DNA from: Streptomyces sp. NBC_00425
GTDB taxonomy: Bacteria > Actinomycetota > Actinomycetes > Streptomycetales > Streptomycetaceae
Direction: 5' to 3'
DNA length: 64,000 nt
Assembly (NCBI RefSeq): GCF_036030735.1
Contig: NZ_CP107928.1
Location: 2,480,001 to 2,544,000, forward strand
Shown here: piece by piece, positions 35,250 through 47,190 of the stretch
Position numbering within the stretch: position 1 is the stretch's first letter
Layout of the letters: every line of letters starts with the position of its first letter
Translations under genes and position numbers: made by a program
Notes under the pieces: model-generated
Seen by the model: the letters and a program-made list of their open reading frames with translations, nothing else
Told to the model about the DNA's origin: nothing
Databases searched by the model: none

Positions 35250-36278
35250 ATGTTGACGAAACGGCCCGTCGCCGTCGGCCTGGCCGGCGTTCTCTGCCTC
35301 GCCACCGCGGCCTGCGGAGCCTCGTCCTCCCCGACGACGCAGACCGCCGCCGGGACGCCTGCCGCCGGATACCCGGTGACCATCGAGAACTGCGGGCAGA
35401 GCACGACGTACACGCGGGCGCCGAGCCGGGTGGTCGTCATGAACGGCGCCTCCGTCGCCGAGGTCTCCGCGCTGCTGGCGCTCGGTCTCGGCGACCGCAT
35501 CGTCGTCAACGGGCAGTCCTACGGGATGTCCGAGGTGGCCGGCCGGGCCAAGGCCATCAAGGCGCTGCCCACCGGGGGCATCAAGCTGAACGACGCCTAC
35601 GACATCCCCCGCGAGGCGATGCTGGGCCTGCGCCCCGACCTCGTCCTGTCGACCACGTCGTACGGCTTCGACGCGAAGAACGGCTTCGCGACCCGCGAGG
35701 ACCTGAAGGCCGTCGACGCCCGCACCTACGTCTCCCCGCAGGGCTGCGACCAGGACACCTCCCGCATGACGGTCGAGGACAGCTACACGCTGCTGCGCGA
35801 CCTGGGAAAGATCTTCCATGTCGGCGACCGGGCCGAGAAGCTCATCGCCGCGTCGAAGAAGCGCATCGGCGCCATATCGGCCGGGGTCAGGGGCGAGAAG
35901 ACGCCCGGCGTCATGGTGGTGTTCTCCAACATGGCCATGGGCGGCAACGACTTCAGTTCCATCGCGGCCAACGGCATCTGGAACGACGTCCTCGCCAAGG
36001 CCGGCGGCCGCAACGCCTTCGCCTCCGCGTCCACCGCCTCCTTCGCCGACCTCAGCAAGGAGAAGGTCGCCGCCGAGCCGGTCGACGCGCTCGTGGTCAT
36101 CAGCTACAACGACCCCAACCCCGCGGCGTACGCCCGCACTCTGCTCAAGGAGTTCCCCCAGTGGCCGGCCGCGAAGAACGACCGTTACACGGTGCTGTCC
36201 GACTCGATCTACCTCGGCCCCAGCAACGACCTGGCGGTGGACAAGATCGCCAGGATGCTCCATCCCGACGCGTTCTGA
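35250..36278 (+). CDS. Iron-siderophore-type substrate-binding lipoprotein
   Basis: 342 residues. A lipoprotein signal ends LATAAC with Cys22 as the lipidation site. The body is a class III (FecB/BtuF-like) binding protein: PSRVVVMNGASVAEVSALLALGLGDRIV, EAMLGLRPDLVLST, the long backbone helix, then a C-terminal lobe ending PSNDLAVDKIARMLHPDAF. GAGGAG lies just before ATG 35250. It heads an operon with FecCD permease and ATPase, so it probably captures a ferric siderophore outside the membrane. The ligand is unknown. Confidence 0.92.
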   Translation: MLTKRPVAVGLAGVLCLATAACGASSSPTTQTAAGTPAAGYPVTIENCGQSTTYTRAPSRVVVMNGASVAEVSALLALGLGDRIVVNGQSYGMSEVAGRAKAIKALPTGGIKLNDAYDIPREAMLGLRPDLVLSTTSYGFDAKNGFATREDLKAVDARTYVSPQGCDQDTSRMTVEDSYTLLRDLGKIFHVGDRAEKLIAASKKRIGAISAGVRGEKTPGVMVVFSNMAMGGNDFSSIAANGIWNDVLAKAGGRNAFASASTASFADLSKEKVAAEPVDALVVISYNDPNPAAYARTLLKEFPQWPAAKNDRYTVLSDSIYLGPSNDLAVDKIARMLHPDAF

Positions 36279-37309
36279 AACGCCGGGCGCGGCTGAGCCC
36301 CACGCTGGTCCTGGTCGCCCTGCTGGTCGTGCTCGTCCTCGTCATGATGACGGCGATCAGCATCGGCGCGGTCGGCGTGCCGCTGGGCGACGTGTGGCGG
36401 ATCGTGCTCCACCACCTGGGGGGCGGCGGGGCGAGCGGTGACCCGGCCGTGGACCAGATCGTCTGGAACTTCCGCACCCCGCGCGTCGTCCTCGCGGCAC
36501 TGGTCGGCGCGGGCCTGGCGGTCTCCGGCGTGGTGCTGCAGGCCGTCGTGGCCAATCCGCTCGCCGACCCGTACGTGCTGGGCGTCTCCTCCGGCGCCTC
36601 CCTCGGCGCGGTCCTCGTCATCACGCTCACCAGCGGCGCCCTCGGGGGACTCGGCGTGTCGGCGGCCGCGTTCGTGGGCGCCGTCGGCGCGGTCGTGCTG
36701 GTCTTCCTGCTGGGACGACGCGGCGGGCGGCTCGCCCCCACCCGGCTGGTCCTGTCGGGCGTCGCCGTCGGGTACCTGTTCCTGGCGGCCACCAGCTACC
36801 TCCAGCTGCAGGCCACGCCCACCGAACTGCGCACCGTCATGTTCTGGATGCTGGGCAGCGTGGCCGGCGCCCAGTGGGGTCAACTGCCCGTCGTGGGGAC
36901 CGTCGTCGTCACCACCACGGTGGCCCTGTCGCTGTTCGGACGCCGGCTGAACGCGCTGCTCGCCGGCGAGGAGTCGGCCGTCGCGCTCGGTGTCGACGTG
37001 CACCGGCTGCGCGCCCTGCTGCTGGCCCTTGCCTCCCTGCTCACCGGGACGGTCATCGCCGTGGCCGGCGGCATCGGCTTCGTCGGCCTGATGATCCCCC
37101 ACCTGGTACGCCTCGTCACCGGCGCCGACCACCGCCGGCTGCTGCCCCGGGCCGCCCTGGTCGGCGCCCTCTACCTGGTGGTCGTCGACCTGCTCTCCCG
37201 TACGGTCGACCGCCCCGACGAGCTTCCCCTCGGCATCCTCACCGCACTGTTCGGCGCACCCTTCTTCCTGTGGCTGCTGCGCCGCAACAAGAGCCTGGAC
37301 ACCGCATGA
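36275..37309 (+). CDS. FecCD-type siderophore permease
   Basis: 344 residues with about ten membrane helices of the FecCD/BtuC family: FRTPRVVLAALVGAGLAVSGVVLQAV, NPLADPYVLGVSSGASLGAV, GIGFVGLMIPHLVRL, DRPDELPLGILTALFGAPFF. The start is unclear. No ATG or GTG lies near the expected place (LKRRARLSPTL). CTG 36275 overlaps the preceding TGA as CTGA, suggesting coupled initiation at a non-standard codon; the nearest in-frame GTG is at 36161, deep in the upstream gene. It overlaps the ATPase by ATGA. Confidence 0.9.
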   Translation: MKRRARLSPTLVLVALLVVLVLVMMTAISIGAVGVPLGDVWRIVLHHLGGGGASGDPAVDQIVWNFRTPRVVLAALVGAGLAVSGVVLQAVVANPLADPYVLGVSSGASLGAVLVITLTSGALGGLGVSAAAFVGAVGAVVLVFLLGRRGGRLAPTRLVLSGVAVGYLFLAATSYLQLQATPTELRTVMFWMLGSVAGAQWGQLPVVGTVVVTTTVALSLFGRRLNALLAGEESAVALGVDVHRLRALLLALASLLTGTVIAVAGGIGFVGLMIPHLVRLVTGADHRRLLPRAALVGALYLVVVDLLSRTVDRPDELPLGILTALFGAPFFLWLLRRNKSLDTA

Positions 37310-38109
37310 AACTCACCGTGGAACAGCTCCACATCACCCTGGACCGGCACCCGATCCTCCATGACGTGGCCCTGGAGGCCCGGCCGGGCGACGTCGTCGG
37401 ACTCGTCGGGCCCAACGGCAGCGGCAAGTCCACGCTGCTGCGCACCGTCTACCGCTCCCTGCGCCCCCAGCACGGCGTGGTGCGCGTCGACGGCGACGAC
37501 GTGTGGACCCTCTCGCCGCGCGACGCCGCCCGCCGCACGGCCGCCGTCCTCCAGGACTCCGGCGGCGGTCCGGCCGGGATGTGCGTCTCGGAGATCGTCG
37601 CCCTCGGCCGTACGCCGCACCACGGCCTCCTCGGCCGCGACGGCGGCGACGACCGCGCGGCCGTAGAGGAGGCGCTCGACCGGTGCGGCGCCCGCCCGCT
37701 GGCCGAGCGGGACTTCGCGTCCCTGTCCGGCGGCGAACGCCAGCGCGTCCTGCTCGCCCGCGCCCTGGCCCAGCGCCCGAGGGTCCTGGTCCTCGACGAG
37801 CTCACCAACCACCTCGACATCCGGGCCCGCTTCGAACTCCTCGAGCTGATCCGCTCCACCGGCATCACCACCCTCGCCGTCCTCCACGATCTGGACCTGG
37901 CGGCCCGGCTGTGCGACCACCTCGTCGCGCTCCACTGCGGCCGGGTGGTCGCGGCGGGGCCCGTCCTGGACGTCCTGACTCCCGCGCTGCTGCGTGACGT
38001 CTTCGGGGTGACGGCCACGGCGGACCGCCACCCGGACGGCGTCGTGCGCGTCACCTACGGGGCCGAGCCGCTCGCCCTGGACCTGCTGCCGGGGACGGCG
38101 ATCGGCTGA
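37306..38109 (+). CDS. ABC transporter ATPase for siderophore uptake
   Basis: 267 residues of the FepC/BtuD type. Walker A GPNGSGKST (35-43), signature LSGGERQRVLLARAL, Walker B VLVLDELTNHLD, H-loop VLHDLDLAARL. The TNHLD variant is common in iron-siderophore ATPases. Together with the permease and lipoprotein it completes an import system; translational coupling by ATGA with the permease. A terminator follows at 38188. Confidence 0.94.
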   Translation: MKLTVEQLHITLDRHPILHDVALEARPGDVVGLVGPNGSGKSTLLRTVYRSLRPQHGVVRVDGDDVWTLSPRDAARRTAAVLQDSGGGPAGMCVSEIVALGRTPHHGLLGRDGGDDRAAVEEALDRCGARPLAERDFASLSGGERQRVLLARALAQRPRVLVLDELTNHLDIRARFELLELIRSTGITTLAVLHDLDLAARLCDHLVALHCGRVVAAGPVLDVLTPALLRDVFGVTATADRHPDGVVRVTYGAEPLALDLLPGTAIG

Positions 38110-38187
38110 CGGGCCGGTCGTACCGCTCGTCGTCGCGCACCGCGCCGGCGGGCTGCGGGCTCGGCCCGCCGCAGCCGGGCCCGCACA

Positions 38188-38235
38188 CGTCCGGGGCCTG
38201 CCGCTCGTCCCGCGGAGAGCGACAGGCCCCGGACG
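38188..38235. terminator. Bidirectional terminator
   Basis: Perfect 13-bp stem CGTCCGGGGCCTG (38188-38200) with 38223-38235, plus an inner CGCTC/GAGCG pairing, between the convergent ATPase (38109) and PCuAC (38251) genes. Confidence 0.82.
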
Positions 38236-38250
38236 GTGTCACGCACGGCG

Positions 38251-38775
38251 TTACAGGCCGTCCCGGCCCGGACGGACCAGCACGGCGAGGGCCCTCACCG
38301 CCCCGCTGTGTTCGAAGTGCAGCGTGAAGGCGACCAGGTCGCCGGACTGCCAGCCCTTCTTCGCCGGCAGTATCACGTCGACTCCGCCAGGCGACATGGC
38401 GAGGCTCCGCCCGGCCGGGACGGCGACGGAGTGCACCGTCCGGTCGGACGCCGAGTTGTCCTCGGCCATGACATGGCGGCTCAGGACGGGTGTGCCTTCG
38501 CCGGCCTCCCGCGTCGTCACCTTCAGCAGACGGTCCGAGGAGCCCCCGCTGTTGGTGATCCGGAAGAAGGCCGCCGTGACCGGGGTGGCCCCGAAGGGCA
38601 CCAGCACCTTGCCGTCGGTGACCTCGATCAGCGCCGGACTGCCGGCGTTTCCGGAGGCGGCCCACGCGCTCAGCCCGCCGAGCGCGAGGCCGCACGCGGC
38701 GACCGGCGCGAGCGCGCCGAGCAGCGCGTCGGTGAGACGGCGGCCGGTCGGCCGCCACGGGTTCCGACCGGTCAT
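38251..38775 (-). CDS. PCuAC-type copper chaperone domain protein
   Basis: 174 residues. One N-terminal membrane or signal helix (LGALAPVAACGLALGGLSAWAA, about 19-40), then a PCuAC fold: VTAAFFRITNSGGSSDRLLKVTT, SRHVMAEDN, and VDVILPAKKGWQSGDLVAFTLHFEHSG. The usual copper ligands H(M)x10MxxHxM are partly kept (RHVMAEDN; MSPGGVDVIL), though the last His-x-Met is not evident. ATG 38775 overlaps the P-ATPase stop as ATGA, after GGAGGA. It probably carries copper outside the membrane for delivery to oxidases. Confidence 0.82.
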   Translation of the reverse strand: MTGRNPWRPTGRRLTDALLGALAPVAACGLALGGLSAWAASGNAGSPALIEVTDGKVLVPFGATPVTAAFFRITNSGGSSDRLLKVTTREAGEGTPVLSRHVMAEDNSASDRTVHSVAVPAGRSLAMSPGGVDVILPAKKGWQSGDLVAFTLHFEHSGAVRALAVLVRPGRDGL

Positions 38776-41039
38776 CGAACATTCCTCCGGACGCGCGGCG
38801 ACGGTTGCCAGGTACGCAGGCGCAGGCTGTTGGCGACGACCAGCACCGAGCTCGCCGACATGGCGGCCGCCGCCGCCATCGGGGTGAGCAGGCCGACCAT
38901 GGCCGGCGGGACGGTGACGACGTTGTACCCGAACGCCCACACCAGGTTGACGCGGATCGTGCGCAGGGTGCGCCGGGCGAGCAGGACCGCGTCGGCGAGG
39001 GCCTCCATGTCGCCGCGGACGAGACTCACCTCGGCGGCGCCGACGGCCGCGTCCGTGCCGCCGCCCATGGCGATCCCCAGGTCGGCGCCCGCCGGCGCCG
39101 CGGCGTCGTTCACCCCGTCGCCGACGACCGCGACGCGGTGCCCCTGCTCCTGCAACTCCCGTACGAGGGCGGCCTTGTCCTCGGGTGTGCAGCGTGCCCG
39201 CACCTCCGCGATGCCGAGCGCCTCCGCCACGGCCCGGGCCGGCTCCTCACGGTCTCCGGTGGCGAGCACCGGCCGTACGCCCAGGCGCCGCAGCCGCTCC
39301 ACCGCACGGTAGCTGCCGGGCCGGACGACGTCCCCGATCTCGAGCAGAGCCTCGGCCGCGCCGTCCACCCGCACCAGCACGGGCGTGAGCGCCTCGGACC
39401 CGGCCCTGTGAAGAGCGTCCGCGAGCGCGTCGGGCAGATCGTCGTCGGGCGCGAGGACCTCCACCAACCGCCCCTCGACGCGCCCCCGCACGCCCCGCCC
39501 CGGCAACGCGCCGAACCCGGTCGCCTCCGGCAGCCCGCGCCCGCCCGACTCCCGCCGGGCGCAGGCGAGGACGGCGCGTCCGAGCGGATGCTCCGACCCC
39601 TGTTCCACGGCCGCCGCGAGCCGCAGCACCGCGTCTGCGCCGAGCCCGTCCGGTACGGCGGTGACCCGGACGACGTTCATGTGGCCGCTGGTGAGCGTGC
39701 CGGTCTTGTCCAGGACGACGACGTCGACGTGCTGCAGCCCCTCCAGCGCCTGCGGTCCGGTGACCAGGACGCCGAGTCGGGCGCCGCGGCCGGTGGCGGC
39801 CATCAGCGCGGTCGGGGTGGCGAGGCCCAGCGCGCACGGGCAGGCCACGACCAGGACCGCGACGCACGCGGTGACCGCCGCCTGCGGTGCGGCCCCCGCG
39901 CCCAGCCAGAACCCGAGCGCGCTGACCGCCAGCGCGAGCACGACCGGCACGAAGGCGCCGGCCACCGAGTCCGCCGGCCGCTGCGCCCGCGCCTTCCCCG
40001 CCTGAGCCTCTTCCACCAGCTTCGTGATCCGGGCGAGTTGTGTGTCCGCGCCGACGGCCGTCGCCCGCACGAGCAGCAGCCCGCCGGCGTTGACGGCCCC
40101 GCCGACCACGACCGATCCCGGTCCGACCTCGACGGGTTCGCTCTCCCTGGTGACCAGCGACAGGTCCACGGCCGAACTGCCCTGCATCACCTGCCCGTCG
40201 GTGGCGACCCGCTCGCCCGGTCTGACGAGGAAGACCTGTCCCACCGTCAGCTCCTCCACGGGGACGAGCCGTTCGGAGCCGTCCTCGTCACGGACCGACA
40301 CCTCTCCGGTCGCCGGCCGGGCCGGCGATCGCAGTGCCTGCCCGGTGCCGTGCCGCGCCCGCGCCTCCAGGAACCGCCCGGCGAGCACGAACAGCGTGAC
40401 GCCGACGGCCGCTTCGAGGTAGATGTGCGCGACGCCGTCCGGCGCGGTCGGCAGGAGCGTGAACGGCATCCGCATCCCCGGATCGCCGGCGCCCCCGAGG
40501 AAGAGCGCGTACGACGACCACGCGAAGGACGCCGCCACGCCCAGCGAGACGAGCGTGTCCATGGTCGCGGCGGCGTGCCGCAGCCCACGGACCGCCCGCA
40601 CGTGGAAGGGCCAGGCGCCCCACACGGCGACGGGCGCGGCGAGCACGAAACACAGCCACTGCCAGTTCCGGAACTGCAGGCCCGGCGCCATCGACAGCAC
40701 CAGAACGGGCAGCGCGAGGACGGCCGTGACCACCAGCCGGTGCCGCTCCCGCCGGGTCTCCTCCCCCTCGTCGCCGCCCTCGGCCGCGGGCTCCCGCCGG
40801 TGGAGCGGCGCGGGCAGGGCGGCCGTGTAGCCGGCTTTCTCGACGGTCGCGACGAGTTCGTGGGGGCCCACGCCCGCCGGATGGCGTACGCGAGCCGTCC
40901 CGGTGGCCAGGTTGACGGTCGCCGTCACCCCGTTCAGCTTGCCGAGCTTCTTCTCGACACGGCTCACGCACGCGGCGCAGGTCATGCCGCCGACGGTCAG
41001 GTCGGTCGTCACCAGGACGGTTCCCGGCCGGGCGCCCAT
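38772..41039 (-). CDS. P1B-type copper-transporting ATPase with altered actuator motif
   Basis: 755 residues. An N-terminal metal-binding domain has GMTCAAC (CxxC). Membrane helices and the ion-site CPC (VACPCALGLATPT, near 399) follow, then phosphorylation Asp444 (DKTGTLT), SEHPLGRAV and the hinge GDGVND. Two key spots depart from the family. The actuator TGES reads TRES (Arg298 for Gly), and the conserved NDAPAL after the hinge reads NDAAAP. The TGE loop drives dephosphorylation, so turnover may be slow or changed. It is second of three overlapping genes (TGATG at 41039; ATGA at 38772). The direction of copper movement (efflux or delivery) is not determinable. Confidence 0.9.
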   Translation of the reverse strand: MGARPGTVLVTTDLTVGGMTCAACVSRVEKKLGKLNGVTATVNLATGTARVRHPAGVGPHELVATVEKAGYTAALPAPLHRREPAAEGGDEGEETRRERHRLVVTAVLALPVLVLSMAPGLQFRNWQWLCFVLAAPVAVWGAWPFHVRAVRGLRHAAATMDTLVSLGVAASFAWSSYALFLGGAGDPGMRMPFTLLPTAPDGVAHIYLEAAVGVTLFVLAGRFLEARARHGTGQALRSPARPATGEVSVRDEDGSERLVPVEELTVGQVFLVRPGERVATDGQVMQGSSAVDLSLVTRESEPVEVGPGSVVVGGAVNAGGLLLVRATAVGADTQLARITKLVEEAQAGKARAQRPADSVAGAFVPVVLALAVSALGFWLGAGAAPQAAVTACVAVLVVACPCALGLATPTALMAATGRGARLGVLVTGPQALEGLQHVDVVVLDKTGTLTSGHMNVVRVTAVPDGLGADAVLRLAAAVEQGSEHPLGRAVLACARRESGGRGLPEATGFGALPGRGVRGRVEGRLVEVLAPDDDLPDALADALHRAGSEALTPVLVRVDGAAEALLEIGDVVRPGSYRAVERLRRLGVRPVLATGDREEPARAVAEALGIAEVRARCTPEDKAALVRELQEQGHRVAVVGDGVNDAAAPAGADLGIAMGGGTDAAVGAAEVSLVRGDMEALADAVLLARRTLRTIRVNLVWAFGYNVVTVPPAMVGLLTPMAAAAAMSASSVLVVANSLRLRTWQPSPRVRRNVR

Positions 41040-41290
41040 CAGCCGTGTCCCCCCGGCATGTCGTCCATGTCGCCCATGTCGTCGCCCCGACCGCCACCGG
41101 TGCCTGTGCCGGTGCCGGTGCCCGTGCCGTGCATGCCGGGGGCGACGGGGCCGACGCCGTCACCCACCGCGTAGGACGCCGTGAAGATCAGGACAAGCAG
41201 CACGAGGAACCCGCAGAGTGCGGGCACAGGGGCCGCTCTCCGCAGGACCGCTCCCGCGCCGCGCAGGGGAATTCGCCGGAACTCGTCCAT
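41039..41290 (-). CDS. Small membrane peptide with Met/His-rich tail
   Basis: 83 residues: a basic start, one membrane helix (VPALCGFLVLLVLIFTASYAV), and an outside tail MHGTGTGTGTGTGGGRGDDM then GDMDDMPGGHG, rich in Met, His and Asp, as in copper-handling peptides. The GT run comes from a 6-bp microsatellite. AGGAGA precedes ATG 41290, and its stop overlaps the ATPase start. Upstream, TACCCC...GGGG at about 41338-41358 faintly resembles a CsoR site. I infer a role in copper relay with its two partners; no named family is recognised. Confidence 0.75.
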   Translation of the reverse strand: MDEFRRIPLRGAGAVLRRAAPVPALCGFLVLLVLIFTASYAVGDGVGPVAPGMHGTGTGTGTGTGGGRGDDMGDMDDMPGGHG

Positions 41291-41466
41291 CAACCGCGTC
41301 TCCTGGTCACGTCGCACGGCGTCACGGGAATCGCGCCGTACCCCTGTAGTGGTCGGGGCGGACACCCGTCGAGTTCCGGTCGCCCGCATGGTGCGCGTCA
41401 CAGGGACGACGCAGGACGCGGCACGGCCTCGCCGACTCGGCGGACCGGCGCGCACCGGTGGCGCCG

Positions 41467-44189
41467 TCAGAACTCGCCCGCGCCGCCCAGCCCCGTGAGC
41501 GCGCCCACCGGGTCCGGGTCGGGCGTGCCGCGCGGCCACCAGTCGTCATGGCCGGGTTCGGACTCGTAGGCGTACCACAACCCGTCCCGGCCGAAGCGGA
41601 GTTGGACATGGCCGCGGGGGTGGGTGAGGTGGTTGCGACGGGGGCGGAAGGCGGGCAGGTCGGCGGCCAGGAGGAGGGGGCGGGCCCGGTCGAAGCGGCC
41701 GGCCGGCGGGTCCCAGGACTCCTCCAGGACGGCGAGCCCGTCCGGTCCGCCCTGCCGCCAGGCGGCCACCGCCCGCGCCAGTTCGGACGGGGTGCGGCCG
41801 GCCGCGGAGGCCAGCGAGGCGTAGAGGGCCCGGGTGGCGACGGTGAGCCCGGAGCCGGGACGGGACGCGGCGAGCCGTACGGCGTCCTGCCAGAGGGTCA
41901 GCGCGCCGATCTCGTCGTGGCCGGTGGTCAGCAGGGCGTGGGCGCGGGCGGCCGCGTCGGTCGCGAGGTGGTCCAGCGCGAAGGAGTCCGGACCGTTCGG
42001 CGCGGACGGGTACACCGGAGGCTGCTCGGGGTGCGCGGGCGCGGGCAGAGGGGCCGGGAGGGGCGGCAGCCGGCGCTCGGCGAGGGCCTCCGCGGCCCGC
42101 ACGCCGGGCAGGGGACGCGGTTGCCGCTCCTGTGCGGCGCGGGCCGCTCGCGCGGCGTTGCGTCGGGACAGCGCGTCCAGCAGTTCGCGCTCGCCCCGGC
42201 CGCGCAGCAGGAGCAGCACGAACGGATCGGCGTCGAGCAGTCGCGCGGTCTGGTAGCAGAGGGCGGCCGCGTGCTTGCAGGGGTGACCGCGGTCGGGACA
42301 GCTGCAGTGCGGTTCCAGGTCGCCGGGGCCGGGCAGCAGCGGCACCCCGCACTCGGCGAGCGACTCCGGCATCTCCTTGTCGAGCAGTGCGGCGATGTGC
42401 CCGGGGTGCTCGACGGCGGCGGCCAGGAAACGCTCCCAGTCCTCCTGGCCGAGGGTGCGCAGCCGGACCTGGACGCGGTACGGGCGGGGGCGGCTGCCCT
42501 GCACATAGGCGAGGACGTGTCCCGGCGTGACGGTGATCGCGTCCACGTTCCCCTGCTCGGCGTAACCGCGCCCGCGGACCACGCGCTTGGGGTCGAGGGC
42601 GCCCTCCTCGAGCGCGGCGACCCAGGCGTTCCCCCACCAGGTCCCGGCGAAGGCTCCGCCGGTGCGCGGGGGGAAGGCCGGGAAGGTGCGGCGGTGATCG
42701 CCGTCCCGGGAGGGGGCGGCCATGGAACGGGGGGTGTGGGGCGGGACGTCGTCGAGCACCGGCGAGAAGGCACGGGCCTCGCGCCCGTGAGGACCGTCGA
42801 GGCCGTCCGGGCCGTTCTCCCCATGATCCCGGCGGACCCCTCGGACGGGCTCCGGTCCGGGTCCGCGCCCGGGTCCAGGTCCGTAGCGGGACTCGGCCTC
42901 GGGGACGGACCCGGGAGCGAAGCCGGGGCCGGGCGCGGGCGCGGGCTCGGGGACGGATGCAGGAGCGAAGCGGGGCTCGGGCGCAGGCTCGGGCTCGGGG
43001 ACGGACACGGGAGCGGAGCGGGGGCCGGGCGCGGGCTCGGATGCGAAGGCGGTGTCGGCATCGGTACGGGCCTCGGGATCGGGTGCGTGCTCGGCGGCGT
43101 CGTCCGAGGGCATGCGGAAGGAGTCGGCGAGCAACTCCCTGACCGCGCGGGCGCGTTCCTCGGCGAGCCGGTCGCGGGTGCGGTCCGCTCGCCGGTCATC
43201 GGCCGAGCGCCCGGCGGGCGGCGCGGCGGAACGCGTCTCGGGGCTCGGGCCGGGGCGGTGCCGCCCACGGCCGGAGGCCGTCTCACGAGCCGGCCGGGCG
43301 GGCGTCTCGGCGACAGTCCGAGGCTCGGCTGCGGACGGGCCGCGGCGCGCCTGTGCCCGGGCCGCGCGCAGGGCCTCACGGGCGACGTCCCCCGGACGTG
43401 GGCCCGTCGTCACGGGCGGAGCGGTCGTGACGTCCGGGACGGGGTCGGCGGGTGGGGGCATGGTGTCCCGGCCGGCCGTGAGGCGGGGGGAGGACGCCGC
43501 CGGGCTCCCGGCCCCCGCCCGGTCCACGGCGGCCGGCCCTGCGGGCGCAGGCGGCACGTCGGGCGCCGCAGGCCGGGAACCGGTCACGGGGACGGCGTCC
43601 GGGCCGGCGGTCGGACCGGGCGCGGCCTCGGGGCAGCCGCCGGCGGAACCCGAGCCGGACGCGAGCCGCAGACCGGGTGCGGCCTCCAGGCGACCGCCGG
43701 TGGAACCCGCCTCCCCCGCGGCACCGGCGGCGACGTCGCCCACCGGTGCGGAGCCGCCCACAGAACCGCTGCCGGACGCGGCGCCCGAGCCGGACGCGAG
43801 GCGCGGGCCGGCGGTCGGACGAGCGGCGGCCTCCAGGCCGGCGCCGGGGGCGCGCCCCGTTCCGGGCGCCGAGTCGACGGCCGGCTCGGCGGCCGGCTCG
43901 GGGTCGGTCACCGGGACGGTGTCGGTCGCGGGACCTGAGGCGTCGACGGGGTCGGGGGCGGCCTCGGAACCCTGGTCGGCCGGGGTGGGGGCGGGCTGCG
44001 GGGTCCGGCGCAGGGCCGCGCGGGCGGCGTCGGCAGGCCGGGGCGCGGCGGGGGCCGCGGGGCGGTCGGGCCGGTCCGTGCCTCGCTCGGCGTGCTGCTG
44101 CGCGCTCTGCTCCTGCTGCCGCTCCCGGGCCTCCCGCAGCGCCCGGCGCGCCTCGTCGGCCGGCCCGGTGCTCTGGCGCGGTTCGCTCA

Positions 44190-44190
<1 letters not shown>
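41467..44190 (-). CDS. SWIM zinc-finger protein with long low-complexity N-terminus
   Basis: 907 residues. A SWIM finger CSCPDRGHPCKHAAALC (CxCx6CxH, about 628-644) lies in a conserved C-terminal half (WWGNAWVAALEEGALDPKRVVRGRGYAEQGNV onward). The first ~470 residues are Pro/Ala/Gly-rich with degenerate PEPAPAPG and ASGSGSA repeats. It partners the SNF2 helicase: the start ATG overlaps the helicase stop (TGATG). Such SWIM/SNF2 pairs are widespread in actinobacteria and presumed to act on DNA or chromatin-like complexes; the mechanism is unknown. A GTG at 44193 is an alternative start. Confidence 0.88.
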
Positions 44191-47051
<2,861 letters not shown>

Positions 47052-47190
47052 GCCGGGTGTCCACCTCCCGCCCGCCTGTCGGATCAGTCGTCTTCGACTC
47101 TACGGGCGGGGTCTGACAATCGGCCCCGGGCGGCCGGCCGGTCACCCCGTCGGGTCCGGCCGGGGCGCCGGGCGGGACCCGGGAGCCGGG

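Noticed and set aside
41338..41358. CsoR-type copper operator before the copper operon
   Set aside because: TACCCC and GGGG half sites are present but spacing and symmetry are poor; noted only as a hint.
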